Notes: generated from the letters alone by a model not told the origin. Positions 1-13,100 are shown, numbered from the stretch's first letter. The stretch is 64,000 bases of DNA from Aplidium turbinatum (GCA_918807975.1 OU964922.1:31174329-31238328), one strand, 5' to 3'. Numbers and translations: made by a program.

Positions 1-960
1 CAAGTCTGGGAATTAACATTCCTTTGTTCTCTTCCACCTGGTGGTCCGAAAAAGACAAGAGCATCCGAATCTTCAAATGTAACTTTAAGAGTATACTTAA
101 TACTCTTAGCTTTATGATGAGAGATGCCAGCAGTCAGACCAAAGCGAAGGTTTTTTCTTTGAAATCTACTCTAGAGAAGTTTGGTGTGACTTATGCTGTA
201 TGTTTGGTTGGCCGATATTTGATTGGCCACAGAACCATTAGCACCCAAGCTTCAGACTATCGGAGTCAGTATGCCATCTATGATCTGTGAAAAGCCTCAT
301 TTCTACTTTTCAAAGCGTTCCTAATTAAGAACGCATCGACTACAACATTGCGTCAAACTTTCATCAAGAAGCTTGTGAAATACCTGGTGTAAGACTTGAA
401 AATGCCCAGAATAGTGGAGGTACAGTTTATCGTGAAAACGCTTGTGCTGAGTCGGCCTCACAGTATTTCCAGCGTTCCGTAGGTCTTTCATACATCGACG
501 GTTTGAGTTACTTCTATTCGAAAACGGTTCACTGACAACCCTTCATTTATGTTCTGTTAAATCCTTCATCCAAACAAACCAATCAAGATAGATGACATTG
601 CGCGCTTGTATTCTTTGGACAACCTCAACAGCGAAGTAAGCTTGTGGAGATCTTCGTTGGGCGCTGAAGCCAACAGAAAATGTTTACAGGAGCTTCTTTT
701 GAGCGCTCAGGATTACCCAAGCGTGCGTAACGCAATCAAAATCATCATGGCGTCACCCGCAACAACTTTTGAGGCTGAGAGGTCTTTTTCGTGCATGAAA
801 CAAGTGAAGACATAGTTGTGTTATTGTTAAGCGATGATTTCTGATCGCCTCTCCGACTTGTGTGTGCTTCATTGCCATCGTGAAAGGATCAATGAGGAGA
901 TGATCAATCGAGTTGTCACAAGCTTAGTTGGCGGAAAGCGACGAATGGAGGTTTGATCAT
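1..960 (+). mobile_element. hAT transposase C-terminal fragment (ZMYM1 / 52-kDa repressor type)
   Basis: Decayed coding sequence read in more than one frame. It shows the usual C-terminal order of this hAT class: a YFQRSVGLSYIDGL segment near 450-510, then at 606-815 a dimerisation block with YPSVRNAIKIIMASP and TTFEAERSFSCMKQVKT. The matching tail runs on in another frame to about 955. The N-terminal part lies outside the window. No terminal repeat is visible. The family assignment rests on the EAERSFS..K..KT motif. The element is clearly inactive. Confidence 0.75.
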
Positions 961-1306
961 AGTGATATTTGCTTCTGGCGTCATAAACATTTGTCATGTT
1001 TTACATCCCAAAAAAATTGTTTGGAAAAGTGGATTTTATGTTGATGAAATTTATAGCGACTTAGCTTAATTATTACGGTAACTTAGTTTGCCAACTAAGC
1101 ATTTTTTGTCGTGATGTGCTTGGATGGGCGGTGCCTTAAACAAAGTATTGTTAATTGCTTAAAGTCAAAACATTTGGCCTCCCCAAAAATTTTAGGCTGG
1201 CTACGCCATTGGGTTGGGGGGATGTCAATTCAACTTTTTTGTATCAACAGTTGTATCTTTAAAAGCACTGAAGCTACGACTACGAGATTTCTTGACTTTT
1301 CCTAAA
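961..1306. other. No gene seen
   Basis: AT-rich sequence between the hAT fragment and the small MITE. Short open frames here carry no recognisable motif. Confidence 0.5.
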
Positions 1307-1521
1307 TATTATTCCAGTGGCGTAGCTAGGGAATGTGACAAAATGTGCCGCCGGGGCGGATTCAGATTTTGCCGCCCTTTTAAGGAAAAGCATGTGAAAA
1401 TGAAATGCGTTTTTTATCAGATTATAATCAAAATCAAAAATTGTAGTCGGAAGTGCCGCCCCCAGACGTGACGCCCGAGGCGGTCCGCCCCCCCGCCCCT
1501 AGCTATACCACTGTATTATTC
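1307..1521. mobile_element. hAT-like MITE with 8-bp target duplication
   Basis: A 199-bp element (1315-1513) bounded by inverted ends CAGTGGCGTAGCTAGG and CCTAGCTATACCACTG. It is flanked by perfect 8-bp duplications TATTATTC at 1307-1314 and 1514-1521. The interior is GC-rich near both ends and has no coding capacity. CA...TG ends with an 8-bp duplication are typical of non-autonomous hAT elements. Confidence 0.9.
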
Positions 1522-1850
1522 AGCTAAAGCGTATTAAAACAATTTCAATAATTTTAATCAAATACTTTAACTTATCTATTAATTTAATAGGCTACGGTAT
1601 TTTCAGCACCTACCTCACCATTGTATAATTATCACAGCTGGACTAGTTTTCCAAAGTTGGAACGAAAACAAACAATCAGGCAGTTTTCTAGGAAAACTGT
1701 AGGCCTACTAATCCGCTATACAAGTGCAATTCTTCCATTGTCTTCAGGGAGGAGCAAAGGATAATTGCTTTATCGCATTAGCCTAACGCGAGCAAAAGCT
1801 TGGCATGGACTTTCTATTGTACACCAATTGGGACTTTGATCTTTTAAGCG

Positions 1851-2721
1851 ACTAGTCGATTTTGATATTAAGCAGTCGATTTTGATATTAGTCAGTCGGT
1901 TTTGATTGTATTCAATCGATTTTGATATTATTCAGTCGATTTTGATATTAGGCAGTCGATTTTAATATTAGGCAGTCGATTTTGATACTATTCAGTCGAT
2001 TTTGATAGGCTATTAATCCGTCGGTTTTGATATTAAGCAATCGATTATGATATTAGGCAGTCGATTTTGAGATTAGTCAGTCGGTTTTGATATTATTCAG
2101 TCGATTTTGATATTAGGCAGTCGATTTTGATATTATTCAGTCAATTTTGATATTATTCAGTCGATTTTGATATTATTCAGTCGATTTTGATATTATTCTG
2201 TCGATTTTGATATTAGGCAGTCAATTTTGATATTAAGCAATCGATTTTAATATTATTCAGTCGATTTTGATATTGGTCAGTCGGTTTTGATATTAAGCAG
2301 TCAGTTTTGATATTATTCAGTCGATTTTGATATTATTTAGTCGATTTTGATATTATTCTGTCGATTTTGATATTGGTCAGTCGATTTTGATATTATTCAC
2401 TCGATTTTGATATTATTCAGTCGATTTTGATATTAGTCAGTCGATTTTGATATTATTCTGTCGGTTTTGATATTAGTCAGTCGGTTTTGATATTAGTCAG
2501 TCGGTTTTGATATTATTCAGTCGATTTTGATATTAGTCAGTCGGTTTTGATATTAGTCAGTCGGTTTTGATATTAGTCAGTCGGTTTTGATATTAGTCAG
2601 TCGATTTTGATATTAGTCAGTCGATTTTGATATTAGTCAGTCGGTTTTGATATTAGTCAGTCGGTTTTGATATTATTCAGTCGGTTTTGATATTAAGCAG
2701 TCGATTTTGATATTAGGCAGT
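1851..2721. repeat. 20-bp minisatellite, about 43 units
   Basis: Head-to-tail copies of a 20-bp unit close to AGTCGATTTTGATATTATTC. Register is almost perfect: each 60-base row holds three units. One longer variant lies near 1997-2025. Two kinds of variation recur: GATTTT versus GGTTTT in the core, and the linker (ATTCAG, AGTCAG, AGGCAG, AAGCAG). GGTTTT and AGTCAG units cluster in the right half (2460-2690), as expected from local unit amplification. Confidence 0.97.
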
Positions 2722-4373
2722 TAATGTAGTTGTATTAGATAAGGTCTTGTGCAGTTAATGTGTAGTTTCTGTTGCTGTGATAATAAGTTGTATGTTCTTG
2801 AAGTATTTGATGATATATGTCATTGTGTGATGTAGATGCGTTGTTGGTACTATTGCGGGTGATGATCTTATGCTACTGATTTTGTTCTTAAGCCGTTGTT
2901 GAGTTCCTTCCAGTGGCGATATTGCTACGATTGTGTGATCGTTCCAACAATGAAGTAAATCAAGGCAAATGATATAAATGCGACACTGATCTATTTCTCT
3001 TGTTGATTTTCTGGCGCGTTCCCATAGCAAATAGTTTCAAAAACAATCAGTAGAAAGTTTGCATTCACGTGATGATCCAATGCCCAACTTATCTGCAATT
3101 TAGGCTAGAGCTTTTTACAGAACACAGTAAGAAACAATGCATGATTGAAACATTTTAAGTTCTATATTTTCTGATTACCGTACATTGATAGTAAATAAAA
3201 ACAATTGAAATTTCTGTACTTGCACTATTCCGCAACTATAACAAAACAAAGATCATTGTTATGAAACAAGCTACTATTATGAAGCTAAATTGATAGCCAC
3301 TATGATGTCACACTTTATCGACCTTATAAGTAATTTAGATTAACAGCTTGAGAAACAGACTAAAAGTTCAAAAACCTTAAATAAGTATTTTTTAAACAAC
3401 CTTGTGAAAAAAAATGCTAGAAGCATGTTTTGATCAGCAATATCTTTCAAAAAATACTAAAAACTGACACAACTAATTTTTTGTTACATGGTGTTATATT
3501 TAGGCCTACTAGCAAACTGCAAGACATTATAACATGTTTTTTTCATTTTTCAACCCCTCCAGCAGGTAGCTCTCCCCCAAAATTTCACCAAACATTGGCT
3601 GAATAGTCTTTGGCTTACCCAAAACAAAAAGCAAATAGCAGAAAATGATCCTAACAAACATGTTACATACACACATTAGATATCAGCTACAATGAATGGA
3701 ACTGATAAAAACAGTTTCTATATTTGTTCAGACATGCATTTTATGCAAAATATGCACGAAAATGCATTTTCATAACCCTGACAATTTGCATTGTTTGTCG
3801 CACCTTCCAAAACCTGTCTGTTTCCTTTATCTTTTTGTTGAAAATGATACCGTACATGCAGGTTTTTATACTGAGCTGAAAATTTTAAAAAAGTAGGCCT
3901 ATACGAAACGTGATGTTGGTTCAGAAAAATTTCATTCTCCAATTCTTCGACTAATGCACTTGGGGTCAAATTAGTTTTGACCCATGCAATTTTTGAATTG
4001 GTATTCTGCCTGTTTTACCAGTTGGTTTTATATAACTTTTTCTTCCAGTTCAAGATCAATACTTTCAGCATCTTCAATAAGAGTTTAGTTGTAACTGTTC
4101 CCACTTGAACCAACTTGCAGGTCTTCTAGTACTCCATCATCTTCACCATCTGATAAGTCATCCATTGTCATCCAGACATCTAAACTCAACTTTGCTAAGC
4201 ATTTCTGCATCTTCAGCAGCATTTCTTCTACTTTCCATTACATTACAGAAATAAGATTTGCATATCAAACCTGCATCATGCTGCATGATGCAGGTTTGCA
4301 TAATTTATGCACAAAATACATACAGAAAGTTTAGAAACTCTAAAATAGAAATTGGGAACTGAAGAAAAGTATG
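2722..4373. other. No gene seen
   Basis: AT-rich spacer. The open frames at 2755-3030 and 3718-3969 (minus) lack domains or splice context. No terminal repeats or RNA genes were found. Confidence 0.5.
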
Positions 4374-6276
4374 GTATGATGCATAGACACCTTAAATAGA
4401 AGGGCTCGTAACTCGCAATCTCGGGTTTTTAAACTTGGGTCCCAAAATCTTAAGACTAGTATGCGTAATTTGCGCAAATTGCGCATACATAGGCCTAACT
4501 ATGACTTACTGTAGGCTACTATGGCTAACTGTTGCTAAATCTATTGAAAATATCCACAACAATTGCAGTTAACGAGCAAGCAATGTTTGCCAATGAATTG
4601 CAGCACAAATAAATGGTTTGTGATGAAACAGTTGAATTAAGAAGTTGGTCAGCAGCGTAACGAAGTTTGAAACCGTCGAAAGCATGACAAAGAAATGTAA
4701 ATTGCAACTAATTGCAACGCTTTTCACAAATTGCAGCTGAGCACAATAAAGAACGCTCTTTCATAAAAGAGGCAAAAATGCATGTTGCACGCTGGCGTGA
4801 TACTGAAGCACTCTACAATGAAGATCGTAAAACAGCATCCGTTTAACAAAGGTCACATACACAGCTGTGTAGTAGGGTGGAGTGAAAAAAACTTTTTATA
4901 AAATTTTTATTAGCTTGGGGTTGGAAAACTTGCCAATTACTACTAAAACTAATTGTGCAAATTTAGAATGTAATCTGACGAGAGCTTGATCTGCCACCAG
5001 CCACTTGAAAATTTACCATTGGGCCATTCGGTGTCAATTTACACAGTCAAGAAATTCAACCTATTCAATTTTTCTTAAATTTTACACACCTTTTCACTAT
5101 CTTGGATGATCAACTGCAAAATTTGAGTGAAATTTATTGAGAAACACGAGAGTTATAAAGCATTTAGTTTGGGGGGGTCTCCCGAGGGGGCACAATTTTT
5201 TTACTTTTGGTCATGTTTGAGATCCTATTACTGCTTAAGTAAATTAAGTAAGAACCTAATTTTTTTACAAGTGATAGTACTTCTGCCAAATATTGAAAAA
5301 ATAACATCGTTCATATTGTCACTATAAAAAAGGTCAAAGGTCATAGACATCCAAATGTGGCCGTTTCCAGCTCTCGGTTAAAATTTTCCAAAATTTTAAA
5401 ACCTTGCTAAGACCCTATTTTTGATTGGTCTTGGCTGAAATTTAGTAGAAATGTTGTTTACAAGATTCTCTATGACATTTCAGTGTAAATTTTTACTGGG
5501 GTCATGGGTAACCGGATATTAAAAGGACCTCTTTTTTGCTTTTTGTCATTTCGACCCATGTTTCACATTAAATACCTCCCAACCCCTTTAATATTTTGTA
5601 CTGAAATTTTCTCAGTTCATAGAGAATCCTGTAAACAACATTTCTACTAAATGTCAGCCAAAACCAATCAAAAATAGGGTCTTGGCAAGGTTAAGTTTGG
5701 AAAATTTTAACCGAGAGCTGGAAACGGCCACATTTGGATGTCTTTGACCTTTGACCTTTTAAAGTGACAATTTGAACGATGCTATTTTTTCAATATTTGG
5801 CAGAAGTACTATCACCTGTAAAATAAATAGGTTTTTACCTAATTTACTTAAGCAGTAATAGGACCTCAAACATGGCCAAAAGTAAAAAAATTGTGCCCCT
5901 CGGCAGACCCCCCCAAACTAAATGCTTTATAACTCTCGTGTTTCTCAATAAATTTCACTCAAATTTTGCAGGTGTTCATCATATAAGATAGTGAAAAGGT
6001 GTGTAAAATTTAATTTAATTTAATTCTTGTGCCATTGACTTAAGTAAAAAAAACACCCATTTTTGCCAAAATTGTAATATTTTTGCGACTAATAAGCTTC
6101 AAAAGACCTTTCATTGATATTTTAGAACAAAACAAGTGTGAAAAATGGAGTGGAAAGTTTTATGAATAATTTATACCACATTTTAGATGGACCCAAGTTT
6201 GGATTTGGGACCCAAGTTCCAAATACCGAGCATAGCAGATACTAGTCCTTCTATTTAAGGTGTCTATGGTATGATG
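4374..6276. mobile_element. 1.9-kb fold-back DNA element with 8-bp target duplication
   Basis: The element (4382-6268) starts CATAGACACCTTAAATAGAAG and ends with its inverse. It is flanked by perfect GTATGATG duplications at 4374-4381 and 6269-6276. The interior is a long imperfect palindrome: about 5070-5510 reappears inverted at about 5590-6020, including a G-rich tract (5170) facing a C-rich tract (5910). The arms differ by scattered substitutions, so the palindrome is old. No coding region is seen. The 8-bp duplication fits hAT or P-like elements; the family is not settled. Confidence 0.88.
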
Positions 6277-6639
6277 TCTTGATATCATTTTGTTTTGGTA
6301 AATAGCAGAGGTAATGCGACACGTTAGCTATCATGTTCAACATTCAGTTAATTAGTATATTACTACTACAATGATGAGTTAAATTTTGTTTTCCTAACTG
6401 TTATAAAAAGCTAAATTCACACAGTTCTGAACAAAGTTTACAGACTTGCTGCTTTTCATATGCAACAAGTAGGCTATCTTCCATTTATATCTCACAACCA
6501 TTGAGTCATTCTGTATCATATTTGATACACATGTCAAAAATTATCAATACTTTATGAGAATGATAAAGCTTTGGTGAAGAGTTTGCTTTGTTGAATCATA
6601 GAGAAATAAAACATAGTAACTTTAGCGGGTTTAGCATAC

Positions 6640-6645
6640 TTTATT
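6640..6645 (-). promoter_or_regulatory. Possible poly(A) signal for gene B
   Basis: AATAAA on the minus strand about 196 nt beyond the gene B stop codon, inside the Penelope-derived block. It is the first clear AATAAA after the stop on that strand. Use is not shown by the sequence alone. Confidence 0.35.
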
Positions 6646-6670
6646 TCACACAAAATATAACATAATTAAA

Positions 6671-6718
6671 ATAAACTCAAACGTTTTCGACACGTACGTG
6701 TGTCCTCATCAGGAATTA
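6671..6718 (-). ncRNA. Hammerhead-like ribozyme motif, possibly in the gene B 3' UTR
   Basis: Read on the minus strand: AAUUC, CUGAUGA, one extra G, then GACAC-ACGUAC-GUGUC (a perfect 5-bp stem), GAAA, ACGUUU, GAGUU. AAUUC and GAGUU can pair as stem I (5 bp with one G-U). AACGUU after the GAA core is self-complementary and could act as stem III only in a dimer. The extra purine before stem II departs from the canonical hammerhead, so activity is uncertain. It begins about 123 nt after the gene B stop, on the same strand. Confidence 0.5.
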
Positions 6719-6840
6719 AATCTGCAATACATAAAATGAAAAATTGTAAGATAAATTTGAAAATAGTTCAGCCGTGGGGACAATTGCCCTCTTTGCCTCC
6801 CCTGACTACTCCCGTAATTACAACCCAATTATTGACTGAA

Positions 6841-7194
6841 CTAATTCCCTTCGTCACTGATGCTAGGTTTACTATTGGATACAGTCGTTATTTTACAGCA
6901 GTAGCAATGAACAAGCATACTTCTCATTGCTGAGCGTAACCCTGCCATATAAAATATCAAGACTATCGGCGATATAAAGCTGTAAAAAAGACAAAACACA
7001 AATATTATGATTGCAACCAAATAAGTAAAAAACTGTTCATCGACAGCAGCGTCTATCGCAATAATGACCATCGATGGAAAGGTGCAGACGGTGAAGAGAA
7101 TTGTTAATGTTAGCAGCAACTTGATATTTCGGTTTAGCTTCGAAAGACGAATAGCATAGCAGCATGGTTTCACTTTTTCTTCTTTTGTTAAACT
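6841..7194 (-). CDS. Gene B exon 7 (TM6, TM7, C-tail)
   Basis: 354 nt including TAG; acceptor TGTTACAG|AGT. It encodes LLLTLTILFTVCTFPSMVII and then FSFISPIVLIFY. A nested hAT ends only 38 nt upstream of this exon. Confidence 0.9.
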   Translation of the reverse strand, partial: SLTKEEKVKPCCYAIRLSKLNRNIKLLLTLTILFTVCTFPSMVIIAIDAAVDEQFFTYLVAIIIFVFCLFYSFISPIVLIFYMAGLRSAMRSMLVHCYCCKITTVSNSKPSISDEGN

Positions 7195-10100
7195 CTGTAA
7201 CAGCAAAGTTATGATTATGCTAGATTCTAGAGCAGTGGTTCCCAACCGGGGTGCCGCGGCATTCTGGGGTGCCAATTGCAATGCTCAAGGGTGCAGCAAG
7301 ATATTGAGATATTGCATGTGCATGTGAGAGTGGATTTTCCGTATTAACGAACATAAAAACTAAAAAAATGAGAACGACTGCTTATATTCCAGGATGAAAT
7401 GCGGGTGGCTTTATCGAATGTGCCCCCATATATTAAGGGACTTTGTGCAAGAAGCCAAGCCCAAATTTCACAATGACTTTTGAATAAATACATTTATTTA
7501 TGCGTGCTATACTGTAGTGCAGAGCTATTCAACCGGGTATACTGTATAGTGTATACCCAAGTGTATACCAGATAAAAACTAGGGTATACAGCTAGAGAAG
7601 GGTATGCGAAAGGTATACAGCTTAGATCTGTGATAGTGGAAGTCACAACAGAGACAGCAATTGGCATATTTGTAAACTTTTAACCACACCTACTGGTGTG
7701 CGGTTATTACTCGCCAACCTGCTTTGTGCTTTTGAAACAGATACGTCATTTTGGATGCGTGTGCCGTGTCTAGCTGGGAGTTTGAGGACGTTTCTACTGA
7801 AGATAACTTGTCTGCCCTTATTGTTGGTCACCTGAAATTACTTGCCGACAATTTGACTACGTATTTTCCTGAAGATAACGATCAATATCTGGAAGCAAAC
7901 TCGTCGATTATCCAATTTAATGAAGAACCAACTGAGGATGAGGAATTATTGGAACTACGGGCTGATTTAAATCAAAAATACTCATTCCGAGAAGTGGATT
8001 ACACAGAATGTTGGGTTTCTCTTCTTGAATTTCCCGAATACAAAATCTCGCGCTAAAAGCCATTGATGTCTTGGTGCAGATGCCTACCACTGATTTGTGT
8101 GAAGAAGGACTTTCTAGTCTTGTTGAGATCAAGTCAAACAAAAGAAACTCGATACTTGACATTGATTCTTTAATGCGGGGAGGAATAAGGAAAGAGCTAA
8201 CACCACGTTATGTCCAACTTGCCGAAACAATGCAACAAAAAGCTAGCCATTAAATCAACTTCAATTTTGACGTTTTATACACTTTTGCATGCGTAGTTTC
8301 TTGTGCCCAGTTCAAGACTACTATAATCACTTTAACAAACAATTAATTAATTATTAGTTTTTTTTTTACTTCCTGTGCACAATTAAACATTGCTATTTGT
8401 GATGTATACGAAGTTATTTAAAATTGAAAAAAGGTGTAGGCTACCACGGACAAAAAGGTTGAAGAGCACTGCAGTGTAGTGTACAACTCATTCTGTGTTA
8501 TGTCATAGGCCTACAGTTATTTGAAATACAGAAACCTCATAAAATTGATCCAGTTTTGCCAGGGTGCCGCAAACTATTTATTTCTTGATAGGGTGCCGCA
8601 AGGTCAAAAAGGTTGGGAACCACTGCTCTAGAGAATCAGCAAAAGCAAATTTGTTCAAAATGCTTTATAAATAGTTGAAATGCATTTGATATGATGTTAT
8701 AAGCCAGGGGTTCTTAACCAGGGGTGCACGCAGCACTAAGGGGTGCGAGACCTGCGCCTAGGTGGTGCGGAGATGCTGAGTTGTCAAGGTTTGTTATAAT
8801 ATGACGTAAAAAGCAAAGTTGTTTTACCAGGTTTCAACAAAAAAAATCGAACAGTAGGCGACTATTCCTTTTTAGCTAATCTTAGAAGAGGGTGCGAGAA
8901 CTGGTTGGTAATTTCAAGGTGGTGCCGACAAGGCAAAAGATTAAGAACCACTGCTCTAAGCGCTGTTAAACTTTACAAAAGTAGATAGCGCACTTGTTTA
9001 TTTTTGCCACATTCAGGCTTAAGCATAGAGACAGTTGGCGTTAGAAGAGATTGTAACCTACCATGAAGGAACGCTGCTTTTGCAGCTAACCAAGCCAGGA
9101 AATCAATTATTACATCTGCAGATACAACGTCTGCAGTCGTTAAATTAATGTAAAAAACGCCTAACTTTCTGACAAGGAACTTTAATGTAGAAGTAAAGCT
9201 AAGAAAGAATGAAAAAAGGAAAAAAGCCAATCATCGTCGAACTTTGGGAGAATGTGATTAAATGTCCTACCAAGATACAGCATTGCACCACCGCGATGTT
9301 AGACAGACAATTAACCTTTTAAGTCAAACCAATTTTTCAAGAGTTGACTTGGTGGTAGGCTACTCAACCACGTAACAGCCTATATACATGACTATTTTTT
9401 CATACTTTTTGTTAGTTTAATGCAGGAACGGATCTGGCAAGTATTTTTTTTCTTGGGGGGGGGGGGGGGGGGAGTATCAAAATACAATGCTGAGTAGGTC
9501 TACATTAACCAGACCGAAACGGCAATATACATAACAATATCCAGCTAGAAAAGTTGGTTCTTTTTACGTTAATTCAACGTCTTGCAACACTGAAATCACT
9601 AACTGGCATTTAAGATTATTTTCGGTTGCTGTCCATAAACTTAAAAGCTACATCACACTCACGTTGTTTGTGACGTCACGACTGATGTTGTTCGATGACG
9701 AAATGTTCAGGTTGATCTTGTTTGAAGTGAATACGTCATCAGTTGCACCATTCTTCTGCTTCGTCTTTTCTTGGGAAGATTCTTCTAAAATTTCATTTCT
9801 TGTTTCGTTGCTATCTGCATTTTTTGACAAAGTAAAGACAAAATCAATGTAAAAAGTTTTTACTCACATTCTTAGGTAAACGAAGACTTCTATACCACGG
9901 TTACGTTACCAGAAATATTGAGAAACACAGCAAAGTTTGGCGAGGTAAATGGTAAACCTTTGGTCCCAAAGACATGAACTACGACAACGACGATCGGAAA
10001 TTTGTATTTCCATCTGTTAGATTTCATGTTTATCAAACAGCGTTTATATTTGGGCTACAGTTTTTTTTACCGGCTTTCCAGCTGTAAGAAAAATAAGTCT

Positions 10101-13100
10101 GGTTAGGTTGGATCAAAAAATATTGATTTGGACTCTCATATCCCGGTCAATGAGATGAGATATGAGATCGAAATTTTTTTACATAGTTTGTTGCTACAAA
10201 ATGCAAAAATTTAAACGATTTAAAAAAGCTACGTTACAAAGACTTCTAATTAATGGCGTGACTGATGAGGTACTAGAGAACTATTTTCTCTTTAGCAACG
10301 TAATTGTGAAAAGTGGACCTAGCTTCGCTTATATTTTGAATCAAAAGTAAGACGATGAAGCTTGCGTTAAAGTTGTAGCCATGAGGACAATGCAGCAGCT
10401 CTGCTTTCCCTTTGCACTCACTATCAGTCACAACATAGTTATTTGTCGCATACCTGTGCCATGAGTTGGCGAAAACATACCGGTTGCAACCACTCCCAGT
10501 TGAAATTTTCTCCGGTTCATAACCCGATTATACGTCTTGATGGCAGTGATATTGAGATAAACAATCAACAATGATTCCACAAGCCAAACAACAGCAATGA
10601 CCACCATAAAGGGTTTCTTTTGTGGAGCCAAAAGCCTTGTGCAGTCGTTGGTCAAGTTTCTGTTCTCCTCTGCGAATTCAGTGATGCTATCAAAAGTTAA
10701 TGGGCCTAAATCTTACATGAAAGCGGGTAATCTATTCATGCTTAAAAACATAAACAAAACATGTTATATTGTAATAAAACGATTTCTTTGTCTTGGTTGA
10801 CGGTTTATATTGAGTGGACGGGACAGTAGCGCACCCAGAAAAAAATTTAGGGGGGGTCTAATTCAGAAATGCAGGCCGAGTGATTTGCGACAATAGTGAC
10901 AGTGACAATAGGTCAATACCCATCCCTTTGATTAATAATAATAATAATGTTAGTTTTTATATAGCGCTGTATCCATCGCAGAATCCGTTGCTCCACAGCG
11001 CTTTACAAAGCAGACAGTGTCAATGCAGCCGCAGGATATAGAGGCCCAACTGAGTACACTGAGTACATTACAAATACGGTATTTAAAAGCACTTCCAATC
11101 CACCGGTTGCCGATACATCAGGATGCGTTCTCTCAATCAGAATAGAAGTTGGCCTAGTGAACCCCATGCTCAGGCGCGGATCTAGGAGTTTTTTCGGGAG
11201 GGGGGGGGCAGAAAATTTAAAAATCAATCAAAAAGAAAGAAAAAGATAAAACAGATATGAACAATGATACTACGACACAGCTATTTTCATCAATTGTGAA
11301 TGTTTAAAAAATAAATTTTGCTTGAATAAAAATTGCTAAGCATGCAAAGTAAACTTGAAATCTGGTTTAAAACTCTGTATACAGTGTCCATGATCAATTG
11401 GATATTTGTATGTTTGCAGGCTTATATGGTAATTGATTGAAATTATAATGAAGACTAAACACTATAAAACAGCAATTCAAGGTTTCAGATTGTTTCAACT
11501 GACGTCATTTGGTTCAACGTTGATAGCTCAGTCAGCTGAGTCAGCTTCAACAAATGTTCCCATTAAAATGTATTTGAAGTTGTATGAAAGAAAATAACGG
11601 AGTCTGATCGATGGATAATTTCAACCATAATAATAACAAAAAAGTTATTTCCCCCTCCGGGATAGGTTAAGTCCGCTGTGGGACTAAGATCAGCTGTTTA
11701 GAAGCATATCAAACCATTTGATGCGGAAACATACAATTTCAACAATTCCTCACAAAATTTCGGGGGGGGAGGCCTTGGACCCCCTCCATAAATCCGCGCC
11801 TGCCCATGCTACTAGCACCATCAGCATCCTCATCCCTACGTCCATTCTCGCAATCTTCTATAGATCTCGACTTTTTTGTCATATATGACAAAATAGAATT
11901 AGCTTTCCGTTTGCCAACACAAGTAAGTGCGAAAACAACAACTAGCACGAAAACAGTTTGAAACAAAACACAAATTTTGTAAACAGTAAATTTGATGTGG
12001 ACGTTTTTCCTACTTACAAAACATTCAAATTTAGTTCGTATTTTCAACTAAAGTCCCAGACGCCTTCGTCTCTCTGCTCAAATGTCGTATACAGTTTTAC
12101 AGGTCCGTGTGATTCGGCATTGACGTACGGTACATCGGTATGTCCACCAGACATTTGACCACGAGAGTACGGGAGCATCTGAACTTTAGAGAGTTAAAGA
12201 AAAGTGCCATCAAAGACCATATCATGGAGTGTTCTTTTTGCACTAGTCGAAAATTCTCTGCTGACTCATTTAAAATTTTACGCAAAAGCAAATCTCAATT
12301 TGACACCAAAATTCACTGTTATGATAGGAAGCACTGTTAATCAAACGCTACAACCCAAATTTAAACAAACAATTATTTGCTGGAGGCGCGTCGATTCTTT
12401 TCAACATTTACTTGATGTACCACGTTCCCTGTGGTGCAATTTTTTTGTAGTTATTTATGTAGTCGCCTTTTCCTAATGTAATTTTACCTTCAAGAAGTTG
12501 AAATTTATTGCATTTTTATAAATATTTTCAGATTTCTGATGAGGGCTTAAGTTAAACCGAAAACGTTCGACTGTTAAAACTATTTGTAAATATGTAAAAT
12601 ATATTGTTATAATGCTCAGACCTGTTGTATTGTTGTGTCCTATTGATATCTAACCTGTAAGCAAAAGGTATAAATGGGGAACATACAAAAAAATAATTTT
12701 TGGTGGTGGGTTTGAGCCCCCTTAGCCCCATGCTGGGTGCGCTACAGGGACGGGAAGGCAAAGAAGACAAAGTCAAATGCTTTTGAGCGGTGTCAAACCG
12801 GTGCCCTTTTGAGTGTTGTACCAGAACTATCACCACTTCGCTATGCAGTCGACAAAAAAATTGATAATATTGTTTGGAACCAACAGGAAAGCAGGTATTC
12901 ATATGTTCGTCAGCTGCTTTTAAGAAAACAAAAATTAAGACAGTGCAATGCTCCATCCCAAAGTTGAACTAACATAACAGTACGATAAGTTTCAATATGG
13001 GATTAAGTTAAGATAAGCATTACAATAAAACTTTCTTACATGAAAGGAGATAACAGTGTTCTCTACTACTCATGTTGCAATAATTGACCATACGTGGCTG

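Larger units (their letters stand above)
6600..6770 (-). mobile_element. Penelope-like element terminal sequence
   Basis: This block reappears at 59195-59350. Shared parts are the TAGCGGGTTTAGCATA-like start, the CAAACGTTTTCGACAC segment, CCTCATCAGGAATT and an AAATCTGCAATA tail. It contains a hammerhead-like motif on the minus strand. It lies directly downstream of the gene B stop codon, in the same orientation as gene B. Confidence 0.6.
10816..12755. mobile_element. hAT element carrying a Penelope tail (copy II), in gene B intron 4
   Basis: Element 10824-12747 has ends CAGTAGCGCACCCAG and CTGGGTGCGCTACAG and perfect GGACGGGA duplications at 10816-10823 and 12748-12755. On the minus strand it keeps a transposase-like N-terminal stretch (KRKANSILSYMTKKS, RDEDADGASSMG, FTRPTSILIERTHPDVSATG). 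That stretch is split by the 632-bp MITE at 11171-11802. The part next to the right end is a Penelope-like tail. Copy I at 39466-41031 has the same ends and the same tail junction. Confidence 0.88.

Noticed and set aside
1851-2721. CRISPR-like array
   Set aside because: Units are contiguous 20-bp repeats without unique spacers, and the window is eukaryotic.
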